The notes: generated by a model from the letters alone, not told the origin. DNA of 64,000 nt from Pseudomonas iridis (GCF_017980685.1 NZ_JACXXO010000001.1:248001-312000), one strand, 5' to 3'. Positions 7,987 to 16,773 are shown, counted from the stretch's first letter. Numbers and translations: made by a program.

Positions 7987-9489
7987 ATGAATAACAACAA
8001 CAATGAAAAACGCCTTAGCAGCATCGAAACAAACGGGGTCGAACAGATCCCGGATCATGAGCGTGACGCCCGGCCCAGCGACCTGTTTCGCTTGATCTTC
8101 GGCGGCGCCAATACCTTTGCCACGGCAGTGCTCGGCAGTTTCCCGGTGCTGTTCGGCCTGTCTTTTCAGGCTGGCGTCTGGGCGATTGTGCTGGGTGTGG
8201 TGGTCGGTGCACTGATCCTCGCGCCGATGGGCCTGTTCGGCCCGCTCAACGGCACCAATAACGCCGTGTCTTCCGGTGCGCACTTCGGCGTGCATGGGCG
8301 GATCGTTGGTTCCTTCCTGTCGTTGTTGACCGCTATCGCGTTCTTCTCGCTCTCGGTGTGGAGTTCAGGCGATGCATTGGTTGGCGGCGCCAAACGCCTG
8401 CTCGACCTGCCGGAAACCGACCTCACGCTCGGCCTGGCCTACGGGCTGTTCGCGCTGCTGGTGCTGACGGTTTGCATCTACGGCTTTCGCTTCATGTTGT
8501 GGGTCAACCGCATTGCGGTGTGGGCCGCGAGCCTGTTGTTCCTGCTCGGCATCTTCGCCTTTGCCCCCGCCTTCGACAGCCAGTACGCCGGCAGTGTGGC
8601 CATGGGTCAGGCCGGGTTCTGGGCGGCGTTCATCGGCGCGGCACTGGTGGCCATGAGCAACCCGATTTCCTTCGGTGCATTCCTCGGCGACTGGTCTCGC
8701 TACATTCCTCGCGAAACGCCGAAGGGCCGCATCATGCTGGCGGTGGTCGCCGCGCAACTGGCGACGCTCATCCCGTTCCTGTTCGGCCTGGCCACCGCAA
8801 CCATCGTGGCAATCAAGGCGCCGGACTACATCGCGGCAAACAACTATGTCGGCGGTCTGCTGGCGGTGTCGCCGAGCTGGTTCTTCCTACCGGTGTGCCT
8901 GATTGCGGTGATCGGCGGCATGTCCACCGGCACCACGTCGCTGTATGGCACCGGTCTGGACATGTCGAGCGTATTCCCGCGGGTGCTCTCGCGGGTCAAG
9001 GCGACGTTACTGATCGGCGTGCTGTCGATTGCGTTCATCTTCATCGGACGCTTTGCGGCGAACCTGGTGCAGAGCGTGTCGACCTTCGCCGTGCTGATCA
9101 TCACCTGCACCACGCCATGGATGGTGATCATGATCATAGGCCTGGTGGTGCGTCGTGGCTTCTACTGCCCGGATGACCTGCAAGTGTTCACACGCGGCGA
9201 GCAAGGCGGACGCTACTGGTTCTCCCACGGCTGGAACTGGCGGGGCCTGGGCGCGTGGATTCCGAGCGCGGCCGTTGGTCTGTTCTTCGTCAATTTGCCG
9301 GGGCAGTTCGTCGGCCCACTGGGTGAGTTGGCGGGCGGCATCGACATCAGTTTGCCGGTGACCCTGGGGCTGGCCTCGGTGGTGTATCTGACGCTGCTGC
9401 GCCTGTTTCCGGAGCCGGCGGCGGTTTACGGCCCGAAGGATGAACGCAGCCAATTCATGCCCCCCTCAGCGAAGCCCGAACTGGCCTGA
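7987..9489 (+). CDS. NCS1-family cytosine/purine-type permease
   Basis: 500 residues, about twelve membrane helices, of the nucleobase:cation symporter-1 family (CodB-like). The conserved N-terminal signature region is visible (RLIFGGANTFATAVLGSFPVLFGLSF, then GLFGPLNGTNNAVSSGAHFGVHG), as is ISFGAFLGDWSRYIPRET in the middle. It lies in the gbuA cluster where P. aeruginosa has PA1419. The substrate is unproven; uptake of guanidinobutyrate or a related guanidino or purine compound is the natural inference. A class B REPIN separates it from the next transporter, which may split the transcript. Confidence 0.82.
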   Translation: MNNNNNEKRLSSIETNGVEQIPDHERDARPSDLFRLIFGGANTFATAVLGSFPVLFGLSFQAGVWAIVLGVVVGALILAPMGLFGPLNGTNNAVSSGAHFGVHGRIVGSFLSLLTAIAFFSLSVWSSGDALVGGAKRLLDLPETDLTLGLAYGLFALLVLTVCIYGFRFMLWVNRIAVWAASLLFLLGIFAFAPAFDSQYAGSVAMGQAGFWAAFIGAALVAMSNPISFGAFLGDWSRYIPRETPKGRIMLAVVAAQLATLIPFLFGLATATIVAIKAPDYIAANNYVGGLLAVSPSWFFLPVCLIAVIGGMSTGTTSLYGTGLDMSSVFPRVLSRVKATLLIGVLSIAFIFIGRFAANLVQSVSTFAVLIITCTTPWMVIMIIGLVVRRGFYCPDDLQVFTRGEQGGRYWFSHGWNWRGLGAWIPSAAVGLFFVNLPGQFVGPLGELAGGIDISLPVTLGLASVVYLTLLRLFPEPAAVYGPKDERSQFMPPSAKPELA

Positions 9490-9500
9490 CACTTTTCCTC

Positions 9501-9589
9501 TGTGGGAGCGAGCCTGCTCGCGAAGACTTCGGCACATCCAGCATGGATGTCACTGACAGATCGCCTTCGCGAGCAGGCTCGCTCCCACA
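9501..9589. repeat. REPIN, class B
   Basis: Inverted pair of TGTGGGAGCGAGCCTGCTCG arms between the two transporter genes of the gbu cluster. Confidence 0.93.
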
Positions 9590-9652
9590 AAGGGCAGCTC
9601 CACCGAACCAATTTTGTTTCACCATAAAAAAGACAATCGGAGACACGCCATC

Positions 9653-11032
9653 ATGGCTTTGGATTTATTCGTCGTCCTCATCTACGCCGCCGGCATGCTT
9701 TTGCTCGGCTATTTCGGTATGCGCAAGGCCAAGACCAACGAGGACTTTCTCGTTGCCGGTCGCAACCTCGGCCCGAGCCTGTACATGGGCACCATGGCCG
9801 CGACGGTGCTGGGTGGTGCGTCCACCGTCGGCACCGTGCGCCTGGGTTACGTGCATGGCATTTCCGGTTTCTGGCTGTGCGCGGCACTGGGTTGCGGCAT
9901 CATTGCGCTGAACCTGTTCCTGGCCAAGCCGCTGCTGAAACTGAAGATCTACACCGTTACCCAAGTCCTGGAAAAACGTTACAACCCGATGGCCCGCTCG
10001 GCGAGCGCGGTGATCATGCTGGCCTATGCACTGATGATCGGCGTGACCTCGATCCTGGCGATCGGCACCGTGCTGCAAGTGCTGTTCGACCTGCCCTTCT
10101 GGGTCTCGGTGTTGCTCGGCGGTGGTGTAGTGGTGGTCTACTCGGCGATCGGCGGGATGTGGTCGCTGACCCTGACCGACATCGTCCAGTTCATCATCAA
10201 GACCGTGGGCCTGATGTTCATCCTGTTGCCGATCTGCCTGTACCGCGTCGGCGGTTGGGATGAGCTGGTGCTGAAACTGCCGGCCACCGCGTTCAACTTC
10301 ACCAGCATCGGCTGGGACACGATCATCACCTACTTCATGATCTACTTCTTCGGCATCCTGATCGGTCAGGACATCTGGCAACGGGTGTTCACCGTCAAGA
10401 CTGCCAAAGTCGCCCAGTACGCCGGCAGCATCGCGGGCGTCTACTGCGTCCTCTACGGTCTGGCCTGCGCCCTGATCGGCATGGCCGCTCACGTGCTGAT
10501 CCCGGATCTGGACAACGTCAACAACGCGTTCGCCGCGATCGTCAAACTGTCGCTGCCGGACGGCATCCGAGGCCTTGTGATCGCTGCCGCACTGGCCGCC
10601 ATGATGTCCACCGCCAGCGCCGGCCTCCTCGCCGCCGCCACCACGCTGACCGAAGACCTGCTGCCGAAACTGCGTGGCGGCAAGCCATCGAGCCTGCGCA
10701 TCAACCGCCTGTTCACCCTGCTGACCGGTGTTGTCGTACTGGGCATCGCGCTGGTGGTAAACGACGTGATCAGCGCCCTGACCCTGGCCTACAACCTGTT
10801 GGTGGGCGGCATGCTGGTTCCGCTGATCGGTGCGATCTTCTGGAAACGCGCGACCACCTCCGGCGCCATCGCCAGCATGGGCCTGGGCTTTGCCACCGCG
10901 CTGTTGTTCATGTTCAAGGACGGTCTGGACGCCAACACCCCGATCTACTACAGCCTGGCTGTGGGTCTGGTGAGTTTTGTGGTGGTTAGCCTGCTGTCGC
11001 CGCGCCCTGCGACGGTGGCCAGCGCGATCTAA
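9653..11032 (+). CDS. Sodium:solute symporter (SSS family)
   Basis: 459 residues with about thirteen membrane helices. SSS hallmarks are present: the N-terminal FLVAGRNLG, the GAS-containing second helix (TVLGGASTVGTVRLGYVHG), and AALAAMMSTASAGLLAAATTLTEDL near residue 310-335. A longer frame starts at 9614, but the ATG at 9653 has GGAG ten bases ahead and gives a normal N terminus. By synteny it corresponds to PA1418, next to the guanidinobutyrase genes, so a guanidino acid is a likely but untested substrate. An intrinsic terminator follows. Confidence 0.83.
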   Translation: MALDLFVVLIYAAGMLLLGYFGMRKAKTNEDFLVAGRNLGPSLYMGTMAATVLGGASTVGTVRLGYVHGISGFWLCAALGCGIIALNLFLAKPLLKLKIYTVTQVLEKRYNPMARSASAVIMLAYALMIGVTSILAIGTVLQVLFDLPFWVSVLLGGGVVVVYSAIGGMWSLTLTDIVQFIIKTVGLMFILLPICLYRVGGWDELVLKLPATAFNFTSIGWDTIITYFMIYFFGILIGQDIWQRVFTVKTAKVAQYAGSIAGVYCVLYGLACALIGMAAHVLIPDLDNVNNAFAAIVKLSLPDGIRGLVIAAALAAMMSTASAGLLAAATTLTEDLLPKLRGGKPSSLRINRLFTLLTGVVVLGIALVVNDVISALTLAYNLLVGGMLVPLIGAIFWKRATTSGAIASMGLGFATALLFMFKDGLDANTPIYYSLAVGLVSFVVVSLLSPRPATVASAI

Positions 11033-11061
11033 GTTTGATGTGACAACTGATGCTTTCTTCG

Positions 11062-11096
11062 ACGGGTGTGGCGTCGGTTGCCACACCCGTTTTTTT
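11062..11096 (+). terminator. Intrinsic terminator after the gbu cluster
   Basis: Eleven-base perfect stem (ACGGGTGTGGC / GCCACACCCGT) with a 7-nt loop followed by seven T, 30 nt after the symporter stop. Confidence 0.93.
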
Positions 11097-11169
11097 CGCC
11101 TGGAGGAAAGTGCGAAGACCGCAAATGACTTGAGCCGTTTTTTGCTGATGATCGGGCGGCATTGAAAAC

Positions 11170-11241
11170 AAAAAATCGCAGCCTTCGGCAGCTCCTACAC
11201 CGTTCTCTGTAGGAGCTGCCGAAGGCTGCGATCTCTTGATC
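11170..11241. repeat. REPIN, class A
   Basis: Compact inverted pair of class A REPs with a short spacer, between the gbu terminator and the small convergent gene. Confidence 0.92.
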
Positions 11242-11272
11242 TTGAGTCTATTGACCCTTCACATCAGGGACA

Positions 11273-11407
11273 TTACCGCCGACGAGGTTGGCGCCGACGC
11301 TGTTCGTCGTCAGTGCGGATCGGTACCGGTTGCAGAGGCGGTTCGATCAAGCCGAGGGCAACACCCAAATCATGCAGCCAGTTCTGAATTTTCTCTTTCA
11401 TCGTCAT
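11273..11407 (-). CDS. Small basic protein, 44 residues, unknown
   Basis: The ATG at 11407 is preceded by a G-rich Shine-Dalgarno (AAGGGGGG). The product has an amphipathic helix (KEKIQNWLHDLGVALGLIE), a proline segment (PPLQPVPI) and a strongly basic tail (QRRRQPRRR). The helix-proline-arginine layout looks like a real conserved Pseudomonas small protein, and I have a vague memory of a similar short protein near this locus in P. aeruginosa (PA1414 region), which I cannot verify. It lies 137 nt downstream of the start-distal end of the neighbouring LysR gene on the same strand. Function unknown. Confidence 0.65.
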   Translation of the reverse strand: MTMKEKIQNWLHDLGVALGLIEPPLQPVPIRTDDEQRRRQPRRR

Positions 11408-11544
11408 GCCCCCCTTCAGGGTAGTGCCGAGCGACCGGAATTCTGAGGCCGCTTCGCACTGATAATAGTCCGAAGTCCTACGCAATGCTCGGCCAAATCC
11501 GCAATGATCTGTTACTGAATTGAACAGAGTGCGCCGCCATTGGT

Positions 11545-12438
11545 TCAAGCCGTTTCCAGGGATTCAACCAAAGGTGCGGGATAGACAGCTTGCTGCACCT
11601 CAATCCACGCATTGAGATTGGCGCCGACCATGCCCCGACGCCACATGAGCCATGTTGTCGCACCCGCGAACGGCTCGGCCAACGGATGCACTGCGACGCT
11701 CTCGCGCCCCGGCAGGCTGGCCAGCATCGACTCCGACATCAGCGCCACCCCGCTGCCGGCAATCACGCAGGCGAGCATGCCTTGATAGGACTCGATCTCC
11801 ATCGCCCGGCCCATTGCCGCGTGGGCATGAGCGAACCATGCCTCCAGTCGCATTCGATAGGAACAGCCGCGACGAAAGGTGAACACCGAGCGCCCTTCGA
11901 CATCACTGGCGCTGTGCACGGGCGGATGATCGATCTCGGTGATCAGCACCAGCCTTTCCTCGCACAGCGCCACGCCGTCGAGCCCGGCCAGTTGCAGCGG
12001 CCCGTCTACCAACGCCGCGTCGAGGCGCCCGGTGAGCAAACCTTCCAGTAACTCACCACTCGGCGCCGACTGCACTTGCAGGTTCACCGCCGGATATTGC
12101 TTGTGATAGCGCGCCAGCAATGCCGGCAGATGGATGGCTGCGGTGCTGTACATCGTGCCCAGCACAAAATCCCCCGCCGGTTGCCCGCCCATCACCGCCG
12201 CGCTGGCCTGATCGCGCAGGGCGAACAGTTTGCCGGTGTAGTCCAGCAAGACTTTTCCCGCAGGCGATAGCTGCAAACGCTGACGCTCACGGACGAACAA
12301 TTCGACGCCCATTTGCTCTTCAAGCTGCTTGAGCCGTGTCGACAGGTTCGACGGCACTCGGTGCAGGCGTTCGGCGGCGCGGGTGATCGAACCTTCCTCG
12401 GCGACCGCCTGAAAAATCCGCAGTTGGCTGAACTCCAC
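11545..12438 (-). CDS. LysR-family regulator divergent from a YjiJ-type MFS gene
   Basis: 297 residues: winged helix (LRIFQAVAEEGSITRAAERL, HRVPSNLSTRLKQLEEQMG) and a LysR effector domain with the FVLGTMYSTAAIHLPALLARY entry strand. It is divergent from the MFS exporter gene at 12544 with 105 nt between starts, so it probably controls that gene and itself. A possible sigma-70 promoter for this strand reads TTGACT (12496-12491) and TAATAG (12475-12470), but the 15-nt spacing is short. The inducer is unknown. Confidence 0.85.
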   Translation of the reverse strand: MEFSQLRIFQAVAEEGSITRAAERLHRVPSNLSTRLKQLEEQMGVELFVRERQRLQLSPAGKVLLDYTGKLFALRDQASAAVMGGQPAGDFVLGTMYSTAAIHLPALLARYHKQYPAVNLQVQSAPSGELLEGLLTGRLDAALVDGPLQLAGLDGVALCEERLVLITEIDHPPVHSASDVEGRSVFTFRRGCSYRMRLEAWFAHAHAAMGRAMEIESYQGMLACVIAGSGVALMSESMLASLPGRESVAVHPLAEPFAGATTWLMWRRGMVGANLNAWIEVQQAVYPAPLVESLETA

Positions 12439-12543
12439 AACCTTTCTCCAGAACAGAACAAGTTACTCACTATTATTCAATTTTAAAGAAAGTCAATCAG
12501 TCCTAGCCTGACGGTCATTGATCTTGCCAACGGAATCCAGACC

Positions 12544-13725
12544 ATGTCGCCGCTGATTCGCTTATCCGCCTGCTTCGTCGCCCTGATGATGGCCATGGGC
12601 ATCGGGCGCTTCGCCCTCACCCCACAAATGCCGCACCTGCTCAGCGAGGGGCAGTTTGACCTGACTGCCGCCGGTCTGATTGCCGCGGCCAATTACCTCG
12701 GCTACCTGCTCGGCGCGGTGGATGCGATGTTCGCCCATCGTGCGCGACAGGTGCAGCGGCGCCTGCACGGCGGCTTGTGGCTTTGTGTGCTGCTGACACT
12801 GGCGTCGTTCTGGGCGAATGGCTTCTGGGCACATCTGCTGCTGCGCTTCGGAACCGGTGTGGCGAGTGCCTGGGTGCTGGTGATGATTACCGCGCTGAGT
12901 CAGCCACTGGCGGTGGCAGCGGGTCGCCCACGGCTGGGAGCGCTGGTCTTTGCCGGGCCGGGTTTGGGGATTTTTCTGACAGGGTTGCTGGCACTGGTCT
13001 CACATCTGTTGAACCAGACGTCCGCGACGTTGTGGCTGATTTATGCTGCGGCCGCGTTGGTGATGATGCTGGGGGTCTGGCGACTCCTGCCACAACCGGT
13101 CGCCGCGAAGGCCATTGATGCAGCGGCCGTCAGTCCGGCGAATCGCGGCATTGGCCGTCTGGCGTTGATTTACGCGCTGTATGGCGTCGGTTACATCATT
13201 CCGGCCACGTTCCTGTCGCAAATGGCCAACGCGCAGTTTCACGGGCAATGGCAGGCCGATCTGTTCTGGCCGTGCTTCGGCCTCGGCGCCGCCATCGGCG
13301 TTTTACTGGTGAGCCTGCGTCGTCACGAACCGCACACCACGCGTCACTGGTTGATGGCGACGTTGTGGCTGCAAGCCGCCGGGGTGTTCGCCTGCTTGCT
13401 GGGCAGCGGCTGGGGGTTGGCGCTGGGCGTGATCTTCTGCGGGACGCCGTTTCTGGCCTGCATGCAACTGGTCATGCAACGCTCGCGGGAACTGGCGCCG
13501 CACGCCACCCAGCGTAATGCCGGTATGCTCACCGCCTGCTTCGCCATTGGCCAGCTCAGCGGCCCGTTACTCGCCGCGCTGAGCAGCCATTTCAGCGGTG
13601 GCTTGCAGCCGGCGTTGGTGATCGCCGGCAGTGGTTTGCTGATTGCCGGCGGTCTGGCGATGCAATCGACGGCTACTGGCCCAGCGCTTTGCGCAAACGC
13701 CGACGCAGCCACTGTTCGGCACTGA
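12544..13725 (+). CDS. YbfB/YjiJ-family MFS transporter
   Basis: 393 residues, about twelve membrane helices. The N terminus LSACFVALMMAMGIGRFALTPQMPHLL is the signature start of the YbfB/YjiJ group of MFS transporters, and the AANYLGYLLGAVDAM motif follows. Substrate unknown; members are thought to be exporters. Start ATG lies 105 nt from the divergent LysR start. The last 53 nt of the gene overlap the 3' end of the convergent EamA gene. Confidence 0.87.
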   Translation: MSPLIRLSACFVALMMAMGIGRFALTPQMPHLLSEGQFDLTAAGLIAAANYLGYLLGAVDAMFAHRARQVQRRLHGGLWLCVLLTLASFWANGFWAHLLLRFGTGVASAWVLVMITALSQPLAVAAGRPRLGALVFAGPGLGIFLTGLLALVSHLLNQTSATLWLIYAAAALVMMLGVWRLLPQPVAAKAIDAAAVSPANRGIGRLALIYALYGVGYIIPATFLSQMANAQFHGQWQADLFWPCFGLGAAIGVLLVSLRRHEPHTTRHWLMATLWLQAAGVFACLLGSGWGLALGVIFCGTPFLACMQLVMQRSRELAPHATQRNAGMLTACFAIGQLSGPLLAALSSHFSGGLQPALVIAGSGLLIAGGLAMQSTATGPALCANADAATVRH

Positions 13726-14602
13726 CAAAAGTGATGCCGAGCAGCACCAGCACAGCACCGATGACGAAGTTCAGGCTCAGTTGTTCACCGAGCAGCAACA
13801 CGCCGAAGGTGACACCGAACAGCGGCGTCATGAACGAGAACACCGCGAGGTTGGCCGCCAGATAACGCCGCAGCAACCAGAACCACACCAGGTAGCTGAA
13901 GAACGACACCACCAGCCCTTGAAACAGCACGCTGGCCACCGCCACTGCGGTCAGGTTGACATGGCCGATCTGGCCGCTGAACAGTGCGATCAACAGCAGG
14001 CCGACGAAGCCGACGATCAACTGATAGAACAGGGTCAACGTCACCGGGGCTTCCGACAGCCGCGAGGCGCGCACCACCACCGTGGTCGCGCCCCAACAGG
14101 CACCGGCCAATACACCAAAGGCATCGCCCAATAACATGCGCCGATCGAGGTTGCCCCACGACACACCACCGGCAAACGCAATCGCGATACCGATGAAGGC
14201 GAGCAAAATCCCCAGCCACTGCAACGGTCGCAAACGCTCACTGGCAAGGAGAAAATGCACGCCCAGCGCGGTGAAAATCGGCGCGGTGTAGAGGAACACG
14301 GACATGTGCGCTGCCGTGGTCAGTTGCAAGCCTTCGGAGATAAAGAAGAACTCCAGCCCGAACAGCGCACCGGCCAGCAAGCCGCCGCGCCAGGTGCTCC
14401 CGACCTGATCCCAACCGCCCTTCCAGCAGATCAGCAATCCGACCAGCAGCGCAGAAATCCCCGAGCGCCCCGCCGCTTGCATCACCGGTGCGATGTCAGG
14501 TGCAGCCCACTTGATCATCACCTGCTGCACGCCCCAGATCAGGCACAGACCGATCATCACCTGCAGGGCAAAACGGTCGGCATTGCGCCGCTCGACAATC
14601 AC
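13673..14602 (-). CDS. EamA/DMT-family transporter (copy 1)
   Basis: 309 residues with ten predicted membrane helices in two EamA repeats (for example GLCLIWGVQQVMIKWAAPD and FVFF-like GALFGLEFFFISEGLQLTTA, then CWGATTVVVRAS in the second repeat). No ATG is well placed; GTG at 14602 has GAGG seven bases upstream and gives VIVERRNADRFALQVMIG, so I chose it over the distant ATG at 14641. The 3' end overlaps the MFS gene tail-to-tail by 53 nt. Substrate unknown; drug/metabolite efflux is the family role. Confidence 0.82.
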   Translation of the reverse strand: MIVERRNADRFALQVMIGLCLIWGVQQVMIKWAAPDIAPVMQAAGRSGISALLVGLLICWKGGWDQVGSTWRGGLLAGALFGLEFFFISEGLQLTTAAHMSVFLYTAPIFTALGVHFLLASERLRPLQWLGILLAFIGIAIAFAGGVSWGNLDRRMLLGDAFGVLAGACWGATTVVVRASRLSEAPVTLTLFYQLIVGFVGLLLIALFSGQIGHVNLTAVAVASVLFQGLVVSFFSYLVWFWLLRRYLAANLAVFSFMTPLFGVTFGVLLLGEQLSLNFVIGAVLVLLGITFVSAEQWLRRRLRKALGQ

Positions 14603-14642
14603 CGCAACACCTCGAACACACACAACATGGCAGCCATCCATT

Positions 14643-14675
14643 GGTCAAAACAAAACCCCGGATCAATGTCCGGGG
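14643..14675 (-). terminator. Intrinsic terminator, minus strand
   Basis: Stem CCCCGGA/TCCGGGG with a 6-nt loop, followed on the minus strand by TTTTGTTTTG. It would stop transcripts from the DUF2177 gene before they reach the EamA gene. Confidence 0.75.
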
Positions 14676-14785
14676 CGAAGAGTCGTGGCGTCGATTATTA
14701 ACCAGTGCGACAGAAAAAGCCGTCTGGAAAAGACATTTAATTTGTCTGCTGCGTCAGTGGTGAATGGCTGCCGGCTGCGCCGCCA

Positions 14786-14882
14786 ATCGCTGGCAAGCCA
14801 GCTCCCACAAGTTCGTGGCGCCTGACCCTGTCTAGCGCTCGACACAAAACCCTGTGGGAGCTGGCTTGCCAGCGATGAGGCC
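14786..14882. repeat. REPIN, class C
   Basis: Inverted pair of GCTGGCAAGCCAGCTCCCAC arms with a spacer of about 40 nt, downstream of the DUF2177 gene. Confidence 0.9.
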
Positions 14883-14899
14883 AGCTCAATCAACGCTGT

Positions 14900-15304
14900 T
14901 CAGGAGTCTGACTTCACCAGCCGTTTCGACACGACAAAACCAACAGTACAAGCCACAGCAGTGGCAAACGTCCCCCACGCCCAATCGAGCAAAGTCACTT
15001 GCACCGACCATCCGCGCAATGTCGCCCAATTGGTCAGGTCATACGTGCCGTACGCCACGAGCCCCAACAGTGCGCCCATCTTCGCTGCCCTCTGCCAGTT
15101 CAGCGCAGGCAACACCACGAACACCACGCAACCGAAAACATACAGGCAATAAAAAACCGCTGCCGGTAAGAGCAGCGGTTTTTCGAGCATCAACGGACCG
15201 AGCAGTTCGCGATAGGTCGGCGCCATCAACAGGCCAAGCCATATCCCGTCGAGCAACAGAAACGTCACCAGCGTTGCAACATAAGCGATCAGCGCTTTCT
15301 TCAT
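14900..15304 (-). CDS. DUF2177 family membrane protein
   Basis: 134 residues with four membrane helices. Family features: N-terminal helix AYVATLVTFLLLDGIWLGLL, with the aspartate-containing LLDGIWLG, and the AYGTYDLTNWATLRGW motif before the last helix. The second of two adjacent ATGs is better spaced from GAGGG. The family is of unknown biochemical function; it is often a stand-alone gene, as here. Confidence 0.83.
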   Translation of the reverse strand: MKKALIAYVATLVTFLLLDGIWLGLLMAPTYRELLGPLMLEKPLLLPAAVFYCLYVFGCVVFVVLPALNWQRAAKMGALLGLVAYGTYDLTNWATLRGWSVQVTLLDWAWGTFATAVACTVGFVVSKRLVKSDS

Positions 15305-15318
15305 CATACGACCCTCGA

Positions 15319-15391
15319 TGTTGGAGTTGCTGCAGGCTGCGATCTTCTGCCGTTGAAGATCAACAGATCGCAGCCTTCGGCGGCTCCTACA
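15319..15391. repeat. REPIN, class A (degenerate)
   Basis: Class A inverted pair with several substitutions in the left arm (TGTTGGAGTTGCTGCAGGCT), so probably an old copy. Confidence 0.82.
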
Positions 15392-15407
15392 TGGGGCTGG
15401 TGCGCGA

Positions 15408-16244
15408 TCAGCTTAGTTCAATGCGATCCGCATGAATGACGATCTTGCCTTCCTTGTACAGCGAACCGATGGCCTTCTTGAAGTTGCCCTTGCTGACACC
15501 GAACAGGCTGCTGATCAATGCCGGATCGCTCTTGTCGCTGACCGGCAGGGTGCCGTCATTTTCGCGCAACTTGGCCAGAATCTTCGAGTTCAGACTGCTG
15601 GCCGCTTCCTGGCCAACCGGTTGCAGGCTCAGGCTGATCTTGCCGTCGGCGCGCACTTCCTTGATGAAGCCTTTTTCGCTCATGCCGGCGCGCATGAACT
15701 TGAAGATTTCGTTCTTGTGAATCAAACCCCAGTGCTTGTTGTTGATGATTGCCTTGAAGCCCATATCGGTAGCTTCGGCAACCAGCAGATCAACTTCCTG
15801 ACCCGGGCTGTAGGTGGCCGGGGTTTTGTCGAGGTAGCGATCCAGTCGCGCAGTGGCGGTGATGCGGCGGGTGTGCTTGTCGAGGTAGACATGCACCACG
15901 CAATATTCGCCGGCAGTCATCTGACGCTTCTCTTCGGAATACGGCAGCAACAGATCCTTTGGCAAGCCCCAATCGAGGAACACACCGATGCTGTTGACTT
16001 CAACAACTTTCAAACTGGCGAATTCACCGACCTGAACTTTCGGTTTTTCAGTGGTCGCGAGAAGTTTGTCTTCGCTATCCAGATAAACAAATACGTTGAG
16101 CCAGTCTTCATCTTCGCTGGGAATATCTTTAGGGATATAACGGTTGGGCAAAAGAATTTCGCCGTCGGCACCGCCGTCCAGATATAAACCGAAGTTAGTG
16201 TGTTTAACCACTTGCAAACTGTTGTAGCGCCCGACTAAAGCCAT
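15408..16244 (-). CDS. CvfB-like S1 RNA-binding protein
   Basis: 278 residues. Three tandem S1-like barrels and a C-terminal winged helix, the layout of CvfB/YitL. Visible: first barrel GRYNSLQVVKHTNFGLYLD, second VGEFASLKVVEVNSIGVFLDWG with the characteristic LPKDLLLPYSEEK, third VDLLVAEATDMGFKAIINNKHWGLIHKNEIF, and the end DPALISSLFGVSKGNFKKAIGSLYKEGKI, a winged helix. The ATG at 16259 is part of the ribosome site (GAGGG), so translation starts at 16244. CvfB proteins bind RNA; the role in Pseudomonas is not established. Confidence 0.87.
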   Translation of the reverse strand: MALVGRYNSLQVVKHTNFGLYLDGGADGEILLPNRYIPKDIPSEDEDWLNVFVYLDSEDKLLATTEKPKVQVGEFASLKVVEVNSIGVFLDWGLPKDLLLPYSEEKRQMTAGEYCVVHVYLDKHTRRITATARLDRYLDKTPATYSPGQEVDLLVAEATDMGFKAIINNKHWGLIHKNEIFKFMRAGMSEKGFIKEVRADGKISLSLQPVGQEAASSLNSKILAKLRENDGTLPVSDKSDPALISSLFGVSKGNFKKAIGSLYKEGKIVIHADRIELS

Positions 16245-16593
16245 TTCCAAAACCCTCATTGCGTGGGCGGCATTCTACCCGTTTTTACCGTGAACGTTCG
16301 CCGGCAAAACGGCGAGGCCGGGAAAATCTGCGCAACGCCTTGATTCTCCTTGGTCGAGCACGCACGCGGTGCCACTCGTCAGACTGATCCGGTGCCCAGC
16401 GCAAGACCGCCACAGCACCGCAATGCATGGATGTTCTTAACTAAAACAGCAGGTTAGCGAAGTATTTCGAATATTTAACCGAGAATAATCCACCTTGAAG
16501 GTTGGTTATTCCGGGGGATATTTACCGAGCTATTGTCAAGTTATTCCTGTACGATGCCTGGCCGAGTTACTCTTCTACAGGTTAATGGCCGCC
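16245..16593. other. Intergenic gap before the SutA-motif gene
   Basis: Low-GC 3' half with no supported ORF. A possible sigma-70 promoter for the plus strand is TTGAAG (16495-16500), 16 nt, GATATT (16517-16522), about 70 nt before the downstream small gene. Confidence 0.4.
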
Positions 16594-16773
16594 ATGCGTG
16601 TAAAAGCATCCACCAGCAAAGCAAAGCCAGCCCCAGCCGTTGAAACAAGCGAATCGATCAACGATCAGATTGCTTTGTTCCTCAAGTCCGGCGGCGAGAT
16701 CCAGCAAATTGCCAAAGGCGTCAGCGGCCAGACGTTCGGTCCGTCCAAGCAGATCAGCCTGGGCAAGAAGTAA
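16594..16773 (+). CDS. Small protein with a SutA-like C-terminal motif
   Basis: 59 residues from the ATG at 16594 (another ATG lies at 16585; the AGG at 16579 suits the later one). A basic, Ala/Pro-rich N-terminal half (KASTSKAKPAPAVETSES) leads to NDQIALFLKSGGEIQQIAKG. The FLxxGGxIQxI pattern resembles, from memory, the EFLSRGGKVQEIE segment of SutA, the small disordered RNA-polymerase-binding regulator of slow-growing Pseudomonas. No other domain is seen. It may be a paralogous small transcription-associated protein; function is inference. Confidence 0.65.
   Translation: MRVKASTSKAKPAPAVETSESINDQIALFLKSGGEIQQIAKGVSGQTFGPSKQISLGKK

Noticed and set aside
9665-11086. 473-codon open frame antisense to the sodium:solute symporter
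   Set aside because: Composition rich in Gln, His, Arg and Asp is the usual mirror of a GC-rich membrane-protein gene; it has no ribosome site or motif.
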